Positions 1 through 6,320 of a stretch of DNA of 10,929 nt are shown here, in pieces. A program made the position numbers and the translations under genes. The stretch comes from Pseudomonadota bacterium. Lineage in GTDB: Bacteria; Pseudomonadota; Alphaproteobacteria; Rhizobiales; Xanthobacteraceae. The stretch lies in NCBI GenBank assembly GCA_023449855.1, contig JAEXHR010000253.1:1-10929 (forward strand), written 5' to 3'. Within the stretch, counting starts at the first letter, position 1. Each line of letters begins with the position of its first letter. Under the pieces are notes generated by a model. The model was not told where the DNA came from, did no database searches, and worked only from the letters and a program-made list of their open reading frames with translations.

Positions 1-127
1 CCTCTTCGGCCCTATCGGGCACATCCCGCCCGCTGAAGCCGAAGACAATTACTATGCAGCCCTCGAGAACCTCGATATGGCTGCATAGCCCAATGAAAAC
101 TGCCTCCTGAAAACCCGGGGCGCTTCA
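1..127 (+). mobile_element. IS3-family insertion sequence, right end only
   Basis: The left window edge cuts an insertion sequence. Its right end is recognisable in two ways: the C-terminus of an IS3-type transposase ending at 88, and a terminal inverted repeat which, read inward on the minus strand from 127, is TGAAGCGCCCCGGGTTTTC. That differs by one base from the TGAACCGCCCCGGG ends typical of the IS51 group of the IS3 family (for example IS629). The element lies inside marR-1: the reading frame of that regulator runs across position 127 into IS sequence. The left end and the target duplication are outside the window, so insertion cannot be proven from a direct repeat here. Confidence 0.85.
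2..88 (+). CDS. IS3-family transposase (OrfB/InsF type), C-terminal fragment
   Basis: The open frame from base 2 to the TAG at 86-88 encodes 28 residues containing IGHIPPAEAE and ending in ENLDMAA. This is the characteristic tail of IS3-family OrfB transposases, downstream of the DDE integrase core. The protein would catalyse copy-out/paste-in transposition together with OrfA. Only the extreme C-terminus is in the window, so catalytic residues cannot be judged. It overlaps the 3' end of the truncated marR-1 on the other strand because the regulator's frame reads through the IS end. Confidence 0.85.
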   Translation, partial: LFGPIGHIPPAEAEDNYYAALENLDMAA

Positions 128-489
128 GGATCAAGGATCGACAGCCCTTCTGCAATCACCTGATCACGCGAGGCCAGAACCTGGTCGCTAGCGACCTTAC
201 CCCTTGATGTGAGATAGAGGGAGCGCGTGCGCCCATCGGTCGAATGCTCCCTGCGCTCGATCAGTTCCTCGGCCGCCAAACGATCCACCAGCCGAACCGT
301 CCCGGCATGGGAAAGGCCTACCCCGACCGCAAGCATGCGGATCGAGAGTCCGGGCTTGTGTGCGAGTAACGCCAGCGCCGAGGCGGCAGGTCCAGCTTCC
401 GGCGCTCGCGATGAACTAGCGCGAACGATGTCGTCGCCGATCATGAGTGCGAACGCCCCGAAAATATTTCGATCTCGAGATCCATCCAT
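52..489 (-). pseudogene. MarR-family regulator, C-terminus replaced by IS sequence (marR-1)
   Basis: A winged-helix MarR-type DNA-binding protein that has lost its native C-terminus. Residues 1-120 from the ATG at 489 align without gaps to the MarR encoded at 9937-10461 (about 65 identities by eye), including the recognition region LSHAGTVRLVDRL and the wing around STDGRTR. From residue 121 the similarity stops exactly where the IS3 terminal repeat begins (base 127). The last 25 residues are IS-encoded, ending at the TAG at 52-54. MarR proteins dimerise partly through their terminal helices, so the truncated product is probably inactive or impaired (inference). It contains no cysteine, and the region matching the Cys-rich tail of marR-2 is gone. 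The frame is open up to 525, but the start at 489 matches the paralogue's start, and an operator-like dyad (501-519) lies just upstream as it does there. Confidence 0.85.
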
Positions 490-500
490 CGCTGCATCTA

Positions 501-519
501 TATGTGCGCGGAGCATAGA
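501..519. promoter_or_regulatory. Putative MarR operator upstream of marR-1
   Basis: The plus strand reads TATGTGCGCGGAGCATAGA, which is TATATGC-N5-GCATATA with two mismatched bases out of fourteen. It ends 11 bases upstream of the ATG at 489, almost the same placement as the site in front of marR-2 (9 bases). This suggests ancestral autoregulation. Binding is inferred, not shown. Confidence 0.55.
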
Positions 520-525
520 CAGCAA

Positions 526-762
526 GCATTACCCTGTTCCGGCGCTTTAGCGTCGAAAGTATCTAAGGTATTGATTTACAACATTGTTAGTGGTTATTGC
601 GGGAAAAAAAGTGGGTTCGGCAAATCGATAAAGGGATCGTCTCGATACGCCAAAGCTATAGAGCAACGCTCTCTCCTCGGCATCCCGGGCAGGCCCGCGC
701 GCGAGGGACACCACGCACCAGTCGCGGCCGATCGGGTCGCCCGGACGAGGATCAGCAGGAGT
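526..762. other. Intergenic region between rpiA and marR-1
   Basis: About 240 bases, partly AT-rich (around 565-615), between two minus-strand genes. I see no convincing gene, no clear hairpin with a T-tract, and no further copy of the MarR-type dyad. The marR-1 promoter is presumably here, but I cannot assign -35/-10 boxes with confidence. Confidence 0.4.
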
Positions 763-1449
763 CTAATGACGATTCCGGTGCCGCACTTCCACCGTGTCGC
801 CGCGCCCGATCACTATTGTATCGATCTCATCGAGGAACAGACCGTGCTCCACGACGCCGGGGATCGCGGCGATCGCGGCCGCGATTTCAGTTGGCTTTGG
901 TATCTCATCCAAAGCCGCGTCCAAGATGTGATTGCTTTGATCCGTGAGGGCGGGCGTCCCAGCGATTGTGCGGTGCATGACGCGGGCACCGAGTTCGGCC
1001 AGACGTGTACGGACGAACTCGGTGGCAAAGGGCACCACCTCCACTGGCAGCGCGAACTTCCCGAGCATAGGAACGAGCTTGCTGGAATCGACTATTACAA
1101 TCACGCGGGTGGACGCGGCCGCTATGACCTTCTCACGAAGCAGCGCGCCACCACCGCCCTTGATGGCTCGGAATCGGTGATCGATTTCATCGGCGCCGTC
1201 GATCGTCAGGTCGATAGAGCTGAGGCCCTGAAATGAGATAAGCGGCACCCCTACCCGACGGGCGAGGGTTTCCGTCGCTCGTGATGTGGCGACCGCGGTG
1301 ACTTTGAGGCCCTGCCTGACGCGATCACTTAGGCATTTCACGGCATATGCGGCAGTGCTCCCGGTTCCCAATCCGACGAGCATACCATCGCGAACTTCCT
1401 CGACCGCTTTGGCTGCAGCAATCGCTTTCTCGGCGTCAGAGTTGGGCAT
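763..1449 (-). CDS. rpiA: Ribose-5-phosphate isomerase A
   Basis: Cytosolic enzyme interconverting ribose 5-phosphate and ribulose 5-phosphate in the non-oxidative pentose phosphate pathway. The 228-residue product has normal RpiA length and the family motifs in order: GLGTGST phosphate-binding loop (residues 26-32), TIDGADEID (about 82-90), and KGGGGALLREK (about 97-107) with the catalytic Glu in REK. DQSNHILD follows near residue 170. The ATG at 1449 is preferred. A TTG one codon upstream (1452) is possible, and AAAGAAAGG about ten bases upstream could serve either. It is divergent from the RclC-like gene, and the shared upstream region carries a strong MarR-type dyad, so rpiA could belong to the same stress regulon. 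An NADPH or carbon-rerouting role in oxidative stress is inference. It may be a second copy beside a chromosomal rpiA. Confidence 0.95.
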   Translation of the reverse strand: MPNSDAEKAIAAAKAVEEVRDGMLVGLGTGSTAAYAVKCLSDRVRQGLKVTAVATSRATETLARRVGVPLISFQGLSSIDLTIDGADEIDHRFRAIKGGGGALLREKVIAAASTRVIVIVDSSKLVPMLGKFALPVEVVPFATEFVRTRLAELGARVMHRTIAGTPALTDQSNHILDAALDEIPKPTEIAAAIAAIPGVVEHGLFLDEIDTIVIGRGDTVEVRHRNRH

Positions 1450-1582
1450 CAACTGAGAACCTTTCTTTGGACCAAGCTAGCGGCCTCGATCACCAATTGA
1501 ATTAAGCTGCGCCCTCCATTTCGGGCGCCTTGGCCCCGTAACTACGCCGCTATCTCACCCTGACAGCTATCGAAACAATACC

Positions 1583-1611
1583 TATCATATATGCGCGAAG
1601 CATATATGATA
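1583..1611. promoter_or_regulatory. Perfect 12-bp-arm dyad, putative MarR operator before the RclC-like gene
   Basis: The arms TATCATATATGC and GCATATATGATA are perfect inverted repeats around a 5-base spacer (GCGAA). The inner core, TATATGCGCGAAGCATATA at 1588-1606, is the best match in the window to the dyad shared with the marR-1 and marR-2/msrA upstream regions. It ends 65 bases before the RclC-like start and lies about 134 bases upstream of rpiA, so it could affect both divergent genes. No T-tract follows, so a terminator is unlikely. Confidence 0.7.
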
Positions 1612-1676
1612 ATTCGGTTAGGATCACAAAGACGTCCTCCCCGACGATTCTACGACCAGTGTAGAGGAAATTTTTG

Positions 1677-2165
1677 ATGAGTATTTTGGACCGTTACGAT
1701 TTTCGCGTTCCCGAGCACGATCGGAAGGATCTAGCTCTGCTCAGATGGGCTCTCGTGATCGTATTTTTGTGGTTCGGCGCGATGAAGTTCACAGCATATG
1801 AGGCCATGGGTATCGCCCCGTTTATCGGAAACAGCCCAATCATGAGCTGGCTGGGCATGTTAGGGACGCAGGGGCAGAGCTATTTCGTCGGCGCTATCGA
1901 GCTATCGACCGCTCTTGCCCTGATCCTTGGTGCATTCCGTCCAATCTTCTCTGCGCTCGGCGCACTGATGTCAGCAGGGACGTATCTGATCACGCTGACC
2001 TTTCTCTTCACCACGCCCGGTGTTGCGGAGCCGACTGCCGGCGGCTTTCCTGCCATTTCGGCTATGCCAGGACAATTTCTACTGAAGGACGCAGTTCTGC
2101 TGGCGGCGTCCCTCGTGCTGCTGCTTGCTTCTATCCGCAACAGAGGCGCCCCTGTGGCCTCGTGA
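1677..2165 (+). CDS. RclC/YkgB-like DUF417 inner-membrane protein
   Basis: A 162-residue membrane protein of the DUF417 family, whose E. coli member RclC (YkgB) belongs to the reactive-chlorine resistance regulon; its biochemical function is unknown. Family signatures visible are IVFLWFGAMKFTAYEA (first membrane segment, about residues 27-43), IAPFIGNSPIMSW, LTFLFTTPGV, GGFPAIS and FLLKDAVLLAAS. Four hydrophobic segments are evident (about 22-42, 68-86, 90-115 and 135-155). It is shorter than E. coli RclC because the loop after NSPIMSW is compact. The ATG at 1677 is chosen because AGAGGAAA (1663-1670) sits six bases upstream; a TTG at 1674 is the alternative. A strong MarR-type dyad lies in its promoter region, and a DUF6314 gene follows 13 bases after its stop. 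Confidence 0.88.
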   Translation: MSILDRYDFRVPEHDRKDLALLRWALVIVFLWFGAMKFTAYEAMGIAPFIGNSPIMSWLGMLGTQGQSYFVGAIELSTALALILGAFRPIFSALGALMSAGTYLITLTFLFTTPGVAEPTAGGFPAISAMPGQFLLKDAVLLAASLVLLLASIRNRGAPVAS

Positions 2166-2178
2166 TTGTGAATCTCTC

Positions 2179-2664
2179 GTGACGACGGGCGTGCATATTT
2201 TACGGCACTTCTGCGGGCCATGGATACTCCGACGCGAGATCGAGCCCGGTGGCGCTCACCTGCATGGCGACGCGGTCTTCGCCCCTGTCGGCGAAGGCGC
2301 GCTCGCTTATCGAGAGAGCGGCATTCTCACTCTTGCAGATGGACGTGAATTCTCAGCGTACCGGCAGTATCGCTATTGCTTGAGCCATGACAGAATTGTC
2401 GTCGAGTTCGCAGACGGACCCGATATCGGGAAGCAGTTCCTCAGCTTGAGTTTTTCGCGGACGGATCGCGGGCTGGAGGCGAGTGACGTTCATACCTGTG
2501 GAGACGACACCTACCATGCCACCTACAAAATCCCGGGACCGGCATCCTTTGAGGTGATCATCATGGTCCGTGGGCCTGCGAAGGCGTATGAACTAGTCAG
2601 CAGATACTCTCGGGTGTCGGTCAATGGCCCCATCAAAGGATCCTCTCAGAAGATAATGGTGTGA
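2179..2664 (+). CDS. DUF6314 family protein
   Basis: A soluble protein of about 161 residues with the DUF6314 layout: FCGPWILRREIE near the start, a GDAVFAPVGEGALAYRESG strand region, a RYRYC-like segment, IVVEFADG, THC-like HTCGDDTYHATYKI, and a C-terminal MVRGPAKAYELVSRYSRV. The function of the family is not established; the fold suggests a beta-barrel ligand binder (inference). It probably shares a transcript with the RclC-like gene just upstream. The start is uncertain: GTG at 2179 avoids overlap, a TTG at 2125 would overlap the upstream gene by about 41 bases, and a GTG at 2191 is also possible. None has a strong ribosome-binding site, so translational coupling is plausible. Confidence 0.75.
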   Translation: MTTGVHILRHFCGPWILRREIEPGGAHLHGDAVFAPVGEGALAYRESGILTLADGREFSAYRQYRYCLSHDRIVVEFADGPDIGKQFLSLSFSRTDRGLEASDVHTCGDDTYHATYKIPGPASFEVIIMVRGPAKAYELVSRYSRVSVNGPIKGSSQKIMV

Positions 2665-2689
2665 TGGGGGCTTGGGCGGTCGCCACCGG

Positions 2690-2705
2690 CTAGCTCGGGT
2701 GCTAG
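2690..2705. promoter_or_regulatory. Small dyad before the LysR gene, possible LysR-type site
   Basis: CTAGC (2690-2694) and GCTAG (2701-2705) form a 5-bp inverted repeat with a 6-base spacer, ending nine bases before the LysR ATG. LysR regulators often autoregulate from such interrupted dyads, but the exact T-N11-A pattern is not met, so this is tentative. Confidence 0.22.
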
Positions 2706-2714
2706 TATCCCGCC

Positions 2715-3596
2715 ATGGAGATGCACCAGATCAGGTACTTCCTTGCGACGGCCCGCGCGCTGAACTTTACCCGGGCGGCCGATGACTGCAACGTGTCGCA
2801 GCCGTCGCTAACCCGCGCGATACAGAAACTCGAGGATGAGTTTGGCGGGGAGCTCTTCCGCCGCGAGCGCAGCCGCACCCATCTCACCGATCTCGGCCGT
2901 CAGATGTTGCCACATCTCGAACGGACGCTCGAGGCGGCGCAGGCCGCAATGCAACTCGCGAGGGGCCTTGAGAGGGCGGAACTTGCACCGCTTGCCCTTG
3001 GCGTCGATGCGACGATTGAGTCCGACACGCTTGACAGGATCCTGGCGGAGCTCGCTGATTGTCTTCCGGGTTTCGAACTCTCGCTTTCCAACGGGTCGTC
3101 GGGCGATCTGATCGAAGCTGCCATGAGCGGTGGGCTGGACCTGATTGTCGTCGAACTACCGGACGACGCACCTGATCGGCTCGACGCATGGCCGCTGTTT
3201 GAGCATACGTATCATATGGTCACTCGTGCGGATCATCCGCTCGCCGGCGGAGGGATGCCGTCGCTGCTCTCAGTGCGCGATGAATCCTGGATCGATTACG
3301 AAGGCAACGGGTGCGCGCGGCTCAAGACCATCGCGGCCTCACACGGCTTCGTGCCAATCGTGCGGCATCGCGCCACCGATATGGCTCAGGTGAAGCAGTT
3401 GGTGATCTCGGGCCTCGGCAGCGCATTTATCCCGCGGCCGAGGGACGACGAGCGCTTATGTGCCTTCAGGTTTGCCGATGTCGAAGCCAGGCGCGGCGTC
3501 GTCCTGGGAGCGGTAGCTGGACGTAAGCGCAGCATCGCTGCAGATGCCTTCGTGCGATCCTCCCGCGCCCGCAGCTGGGCCGCAGCTGCCAATTGA
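2715..3596 (+). CDS. LysR-family transcriptional regulator (first)
   Basis: A 293-residue LTTR of usual length. The N-terminal winged HTH (about residues 1-60) shows MEMHQIRYFLATARALNFTRAA, SQPSLTRAIQKLEDEFGGELF and THLTDLGRQ. A linker helix follows, then a periplasmic-binding-protein-like effector domain (about 90-290) with YHMVTRADHPL, ISGLGSAFIP and related segments. It carries cysteines at 25, 116, 200 and 249. C200 lies near where OxyR has its peroxidatic Cys, but no partner equivalent to OxyR C208 is present, so an OxyR-like switch is not supported. It is convergent with the peroxiredoxin-like gene and may regulate it or the upstream operon. The start is chosen because the LTTR N-terminus begins there; no strong ribosome-binding site is visible. 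Confidence 0.9.
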   Translation: MEMHQIRYFLATARALNFTRAADDCNVSQPSLTRAIQKLEDEFGGELFRRERSRTHLTDLGRQMLPHLERTLEAAQAAMQLARGLERAELAPLALGVDATIESDTLDRILAELADCLPGFELSLSNGSSGDLIEAAMSGGLDLIVVELPDDAPDRLDAWPLFEHTYHMVTRADHPLAGGGMPSLLSVRDESWIDYEGNGCARLKTIAASHGFVPIVRHRATDMAQVKQLVISGLGSAFIPRPRDDERLCAFRFADVEARRGVVLGAVAGRKRSIAADAFVRSSRARSWAAAAN

Positions 3597-3665
3597 GCCG
3601 AAGTGGAGGGGGTCATGTGCTCTTCGCGTTTCGCCGGGCCTTATGCCGTGCGGGACTGCGCGGGC

Positions 3666-4310
3666 TCAGCGCATCGCGGCGACGAACTCGACGATGTCTA
3701 CTGGTTCGGGCCGCAGTCGGAAGTCGGGGTCCACATGCGCGTAGCGAATATTGCCTTCTTCGCCGACGACGAATGTCGCGGGGATCGGAAGAAAGCCCCC
3801 ATCGCTGCCATAGATTGCCGCTAGATCGATCCCGATCCCAAGATACCTCCGCTTGATCTCCTCGCCGACGGGGAAGGCCAGCCCACAGGCGAGAGCCGCC
3901 CCGTGGTCGACGTCGCAAAGCAGCGTTGCACTCGGTCCGACTATCTCTTGAATGGCGGAAGCGCCTTCTCCAATTTCGCCCGCCACGAGGACCAACCGTC
4001 CGCCCACTTTCTCAAGGGCGGGCGAGGAGGCGGCCCAGCATTGCAGTTCATGCACGCAAAACGGGCACCATCTTCCTCGAATGAAGCTGATGACGAGCGG
4101 CCGTCCGTCCAGCAGCTGCTGGATTGAACGGTAGCGTCCCGCCGCGTCAGGAAGTGAGAAGTTCGGAAACGCTTCATCGACGCGAGGCGCCGCTTTTCCG
4201 ACGTTCAGCCGCTGCAATCGCGCTACGAAGCTCTCGTAAACAGACCCGAAGTTTAAGTCCGCTACGATGACTTCGGCTTCAGGATTCGACTGCAGTCGGA
4301 TGGTGGTCAT
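3666..4310 (-). CDS. Peroxiredoxin-like protein (AhpC/TSA, thioredoxin-like fold)
   Basis: A 214-residue cytosolic thioredoxin-fold protein of the peroxiredoxin-like AhpC/TSA group. The active-site region is FIRGRWCPFCVHELQ with C82 and C85 forming CxxC. It is preceded by APRVDEAFPNFSLPDAAGR (about 41-59) and followed by the cis-Pro segment IPATFVVGE (about 176-184). A helical N-terminal extension (SVYESFVARLQRL) is typical of this subgroup. The likely role is thiol-dependent peroxide or disulfide reduction; the substrate is unknown. The frame stays open to 4682, but that extension is Arg/Pro-rich and unlike the family. The ATG at 4310 gives a normal length, although its ribosome-binding site is weak. 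The gene is convergent with the first LysR gene, 69 bases apart. Confidence 0.87.
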   Translation of the reverse strand: MTTIRLQSNPEAEVIVADLNFGSVYESFVARLQRLNVGKAAPRVDEAFPNFSLPDAAGRYRSIQQLLDGRPLVISFIRGRWCPFCVHELQCWAASSPALEKVGGRLVLVAGEIGEGASAIQEIVGPSATLLCDVDHGAALACGLAFPVGEEIKRRYLGIGIDLAAIYGSDGGFLPIPATFVVGEEGNIRYAHVDPDFRLRPEPVDIVEFVAAMR

Positions 4311-4569
4311 GCCTGCAGGATAGCGTCGAAACGTGCGGGCGGGACAGCGCCAAATTGCGCGGGTAGACCAAAGGTCCATTTGCGTTTGCGGGTAACCCAA
4401 GAAGCGGCGCAGCGTCGTGCGCACTTGGCGCGGGCGGCCTGTGTGCAGACTGCGCCCCGACACGCACACGCCTGTCGGTTGCCGCCGACCGCATGGCCGG
4501 ACGTAGTTCACCCTGGCCGATAGCACCCCCTCGGCCACGTCGATCAGGGGCATTGCCGGCTGCGGTAGG
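4311..4569. other. Region upstream of the peroxiredoxin-like gene, no gene supported
   Basis: Open frames exist on the minus strand, but they are Arg/Pro/Ser-rich and show no recognisable motif. The peroxiredoxin-like promoter is presumably here. I cannot name promoter elements or a decayed gene with confidence. Confidence 0.35.
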
Positions 4570-4890
4570 TTATCGCCGTTGCGCATATTGCGGGTTGAGA
4601 GCCGGCGGCGACGCTGCCCGGTTGACATACTCGATCGGGAGCCAACGATAGCCTGCGCTGTCATCGATGATCTGAACCACACCTGGGAAGGGCAGGTGTG
4701 GCGCGGCGACCAGGGCGCGACCGATCGCTAGGACCGTTAAGAGCGACGGATCCCCCGGCGCGAAAGCAATCGCTGGCTTTGGATGTGACGCCGGCATCAG
4801 AAACGATGATCGTTTGTGCCTCCCTTTCTCGTATCGGAGTGCAAGTGCGGAGCAGGTCAAAGCGGCTGAGCGCATTCTGAACGGAGCCAT
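4570..4890 (-). CDS. Doubtful 106-residue hypothetical protein
   Basis: An ORF from an ATG at 4890 to the TAA at 4570-4572. The C-terminal half looks protein-like (DPSLLTVLAIGRALVAAP, then VVQIIDDSAGYRWLPIEYVN). The N-terminal 35 residues are basic and featureless. AGGAG lies only two to three bases before the ATG, too close for a normal site, and the frame overlaps the end of the degenerate AhpD-like remnant. I do not recognise the family. It could be the tail of a decayed gene whose 5' part is lost. A 9-bp perfect dyad lies within it (4677-4701). Confidence 0.25.
   Translation of the reverse strand: MAPFRMRSAALTCSALALRYEKGRHKRSSFLMPASHPKPAIAFAPGDPSLLTVLAIGRALVAAPHLPFPGVVQIIDDSAGYRWLPIEYVNRAASPPALNPQYAQRR
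4677..4701. repeat. 9-bp perfect inverted repeat
   Basis: CCACACCTG (4677-4685) and CAGGTGTGG (4693-4701) are exact reverse complements separated by seven bases. No T-tract follows on either strand, so a simple intrinsic terminator is not supported. It could be an operator or a chance structure within the doubtful ORF. Confidence 0.5.
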
Positions 4891-5207
4891 GTCTCCTGCA
4901 TGCTGCTGAAGCCCGACTCCTGGAGAGTCTGCGTCGCTGCGGCTACGCCTCGGCCCCGTCGATGAAGGCAGTTGACGAACTCGCGAAGCGCTTCGAGCCG
5001 AGCATCGGCAAGCCGCCAGTTTGCATGACTTCCCGTGAGGCATTGGTCGGTCGTGAAGAGGGCTTGCGCGAGACTGCCACGCGGCCCGAATGTTCGACCT
5101 CTCTCGCTTCGCGCCAGCGCGATGACGGTCAGCTCCATCGGCGTAAAGAGGATGGCGCCGGATGGAAGGATTTCCGTCCCGATCGCATTCGTGGAGTGCA
5201 ACAGCAT
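4857..5207 (-). pseudogene. Carboxymuconolactone decarboxylase/AhpD-like remnant
   Basis: A frame of 116 residues from an ATG at 5207 (GGAG about seven bases upstream) resembles the CMD/AhpD family. FTPMELTVIALARSERG matches the helix before the active site, and LADARLEALREFV plus GRGVAAATQTLQESGFSSMQ match the C-terminal helices. In CMD enzymes a CxxC...H motif mediates thiol-peroxidase chemistry. Here the expected position reads GRTFGPRGS, lacking both cysteines and the histidine. The family's last 30 or so residues after GFSSMQ are replaced by an unrelated tail. It is therefore probably dead, or at best non-catalytic. It lies beside a LysR gene, a common partner for such enzymes. Confidence 0.5.
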
Positions 5208-5249
5208 GGCGGGGCTCCATCGTTCTTTGGATCGGCTTAGCGATCGCAA

Positions 5250-5426
5250 CTGATTGCGCCGGTCGCGACGCCGCTGATATGCGGCCGGGCTGACTACATT
5301 TGCTGTAAGTGCGATCAGGCCTTGCCGCTTCCTTCATCAGAATGTGCAGACTATCGCAGCGTGGCTAGGAATTAGCCAATGCGCTCTGTGTATAGTTTCC
5401 ATAGTGCCATGGTCTTCGCGTGTGAC
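5250..5426. other. Gap between the second LysR gene and the AhpD-like remnant
   Basis: About 180 bases downstream of the second LysR stop. I see no gene, T-tract hairpin or MarR-type dyad here. Confidence 0.35.
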
Positions 5427-6302
5427 TCAGCTCCATGCGTGTTCGGCTGCCAGTTGTGCAATTTTCCGTATCTCAGCCGGTGCGGTGGATCCGGATATTG
5501 TCGCAATCACGATTTCGCGTTCCAGATGGAATCCGTCGATCGGCCGGGTTACAAGGCCCCGCGCCGAAGCCGATCGTTCCGGAAGAATGCATATGGCGTC
5601 ACCGTCTGCGACGACGCGCTGCACCCAATCCTCGCGGCTTGATCGAAAGCGAGGGTTCATGAGCAGGCCCTTACGTACGAAGTGATCGAGGATCTGATCG
5701 CGAAATTCGCATGTGAGCCGATCGACAAAGGGGAATTCCAGCAAGTCCTCGCCTCGCACGACTTCGTTGGCTGTCAAAGGATGATTTGCCGAACAGCCCA
5801 GCACGAAGCGCTCCCGAAACAGAGGATGCACATCCAGCTTGCGCTCCAACCTCGCTTCCCGCGGCAGGATGCAGGCGTGGTATCTTCCTGAAAGCAACTC
5901 CGACGTATCTTCGCTGGCCTGCAGCGAGTGCAGCCGAATTTCGATGGATGGCGCCGCTAATAAGGCGCTCTTGAGGAACGCCGTGAGCCCCGTTGGTCCG
6001 ACGGTCGATGCGACGGCTACATCCAGCACGCAGTGCTTCCCCATGGCCCAGTTCTCGGAGTGATCCCGAACGCTCTTCATCGCGACTACCATGCGCCGAA
6101 ATTCGGCCTCAACATCCTGACCAAGACCGGTCAGGCGACTGTTCTTTCCGTCGCGATGGATCAGCTGTCCGCCAAGCTCCTCTTCCAACCGGCGGATGGC
6201 GCGGGTCAGACTGGGCTGCGACACACCGCTCAGACGAGCAGCCGCTGTGAAGTTCAGCGTCTCAGCCAAGTTGATGAAATAGCTGATTTGGTTCAGTTCC
6301 AT
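5427..6302 (-). CDS. LysR-family transcriptional regulator (second)
   Basis: A 291-residue LTTR from the ATG at 6302. The HTH region reads MELNQISYFINLAETLNFTAAA, SQPSLTRAIRRLEEELGGQL and SRLTGLGQ (residues about 1-60). The effector domain shows family landmarks such as HPLFRERFVLGCSANHPL and VADGDAICILPE. It is of the same subfamily as the regulator at 2715-3596, with several identical HTH blocks. ATGs at 6308 and 6320 are in frame upstream, but MELNQ aligns best with the other LysR start; no good ribosome-binding site distinguishes them. A likely former target is the adjacent degenerate AhpD-like gene, or the peroxiredoxin-like gene beyond it (inference). Confidence 0.9.
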   Translation of the reverse strand: MELNQISYFINLAETLNFTAAARLSGVSQPSLTRAIRRLEEELGGQLIHRDGKNSRLTGLGQDVEAEFRRMVVAMKSVRDHSENWAMGKHCVLDVAVASTVGPTGLTAFLKSALLAAPSIEIRLHSLQASEDTSELLSGRYHACILPREARLERKLDVHPLFRERFVLGCSANHPLTANEVVRGEDLLEFPFVDRLTCEFRDQILDHFVRKGLLMNPRFRSSREDWVQRVVADGDAICILPERSASARGLVTRPIDGFHLEREIVIATISGSTAPAEIRKIAQLAAEHAWS

Positions 6303-6320
6303 CGGCATAGACCCATGCAA

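Noticed and set aside
490..525. Longer start of marR-1 at 525
   Set aside because: It would place the operator-like dyad inside the coding sequence, whereas the start at 489 aligns exactly with the paralogue's start and operator spacing.
502..1236. Long plus-strand open frame opposite rpiA
   Set aside because: It lies antisense to rpiA, has no protein-like motifs and is explained as a shadow of high-GC coding sequence.
1344..1351. GCATATGC-like palindrome inside rpiA
   Set aside because: It has the half-site bases but no 5-base spacer and lies in the middle of a coding sequence, so it is not counted as a MarR-type site.
2715..3596. OxyR identity for the first LysR protein
   Set aside because: A cysteine falls at residue 200, but the second redox cysteine and the surrounding OxyR motif are absent.
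4311..4682. N-terminal extension of the peroxiredoxin-like frame
   Set aside because: The added 124 residues are Arg/Pro/Ser-rich, carry no signal peptide or domain, and would make the protein far longer than its family. The ATG at 4310 gives the usual length.
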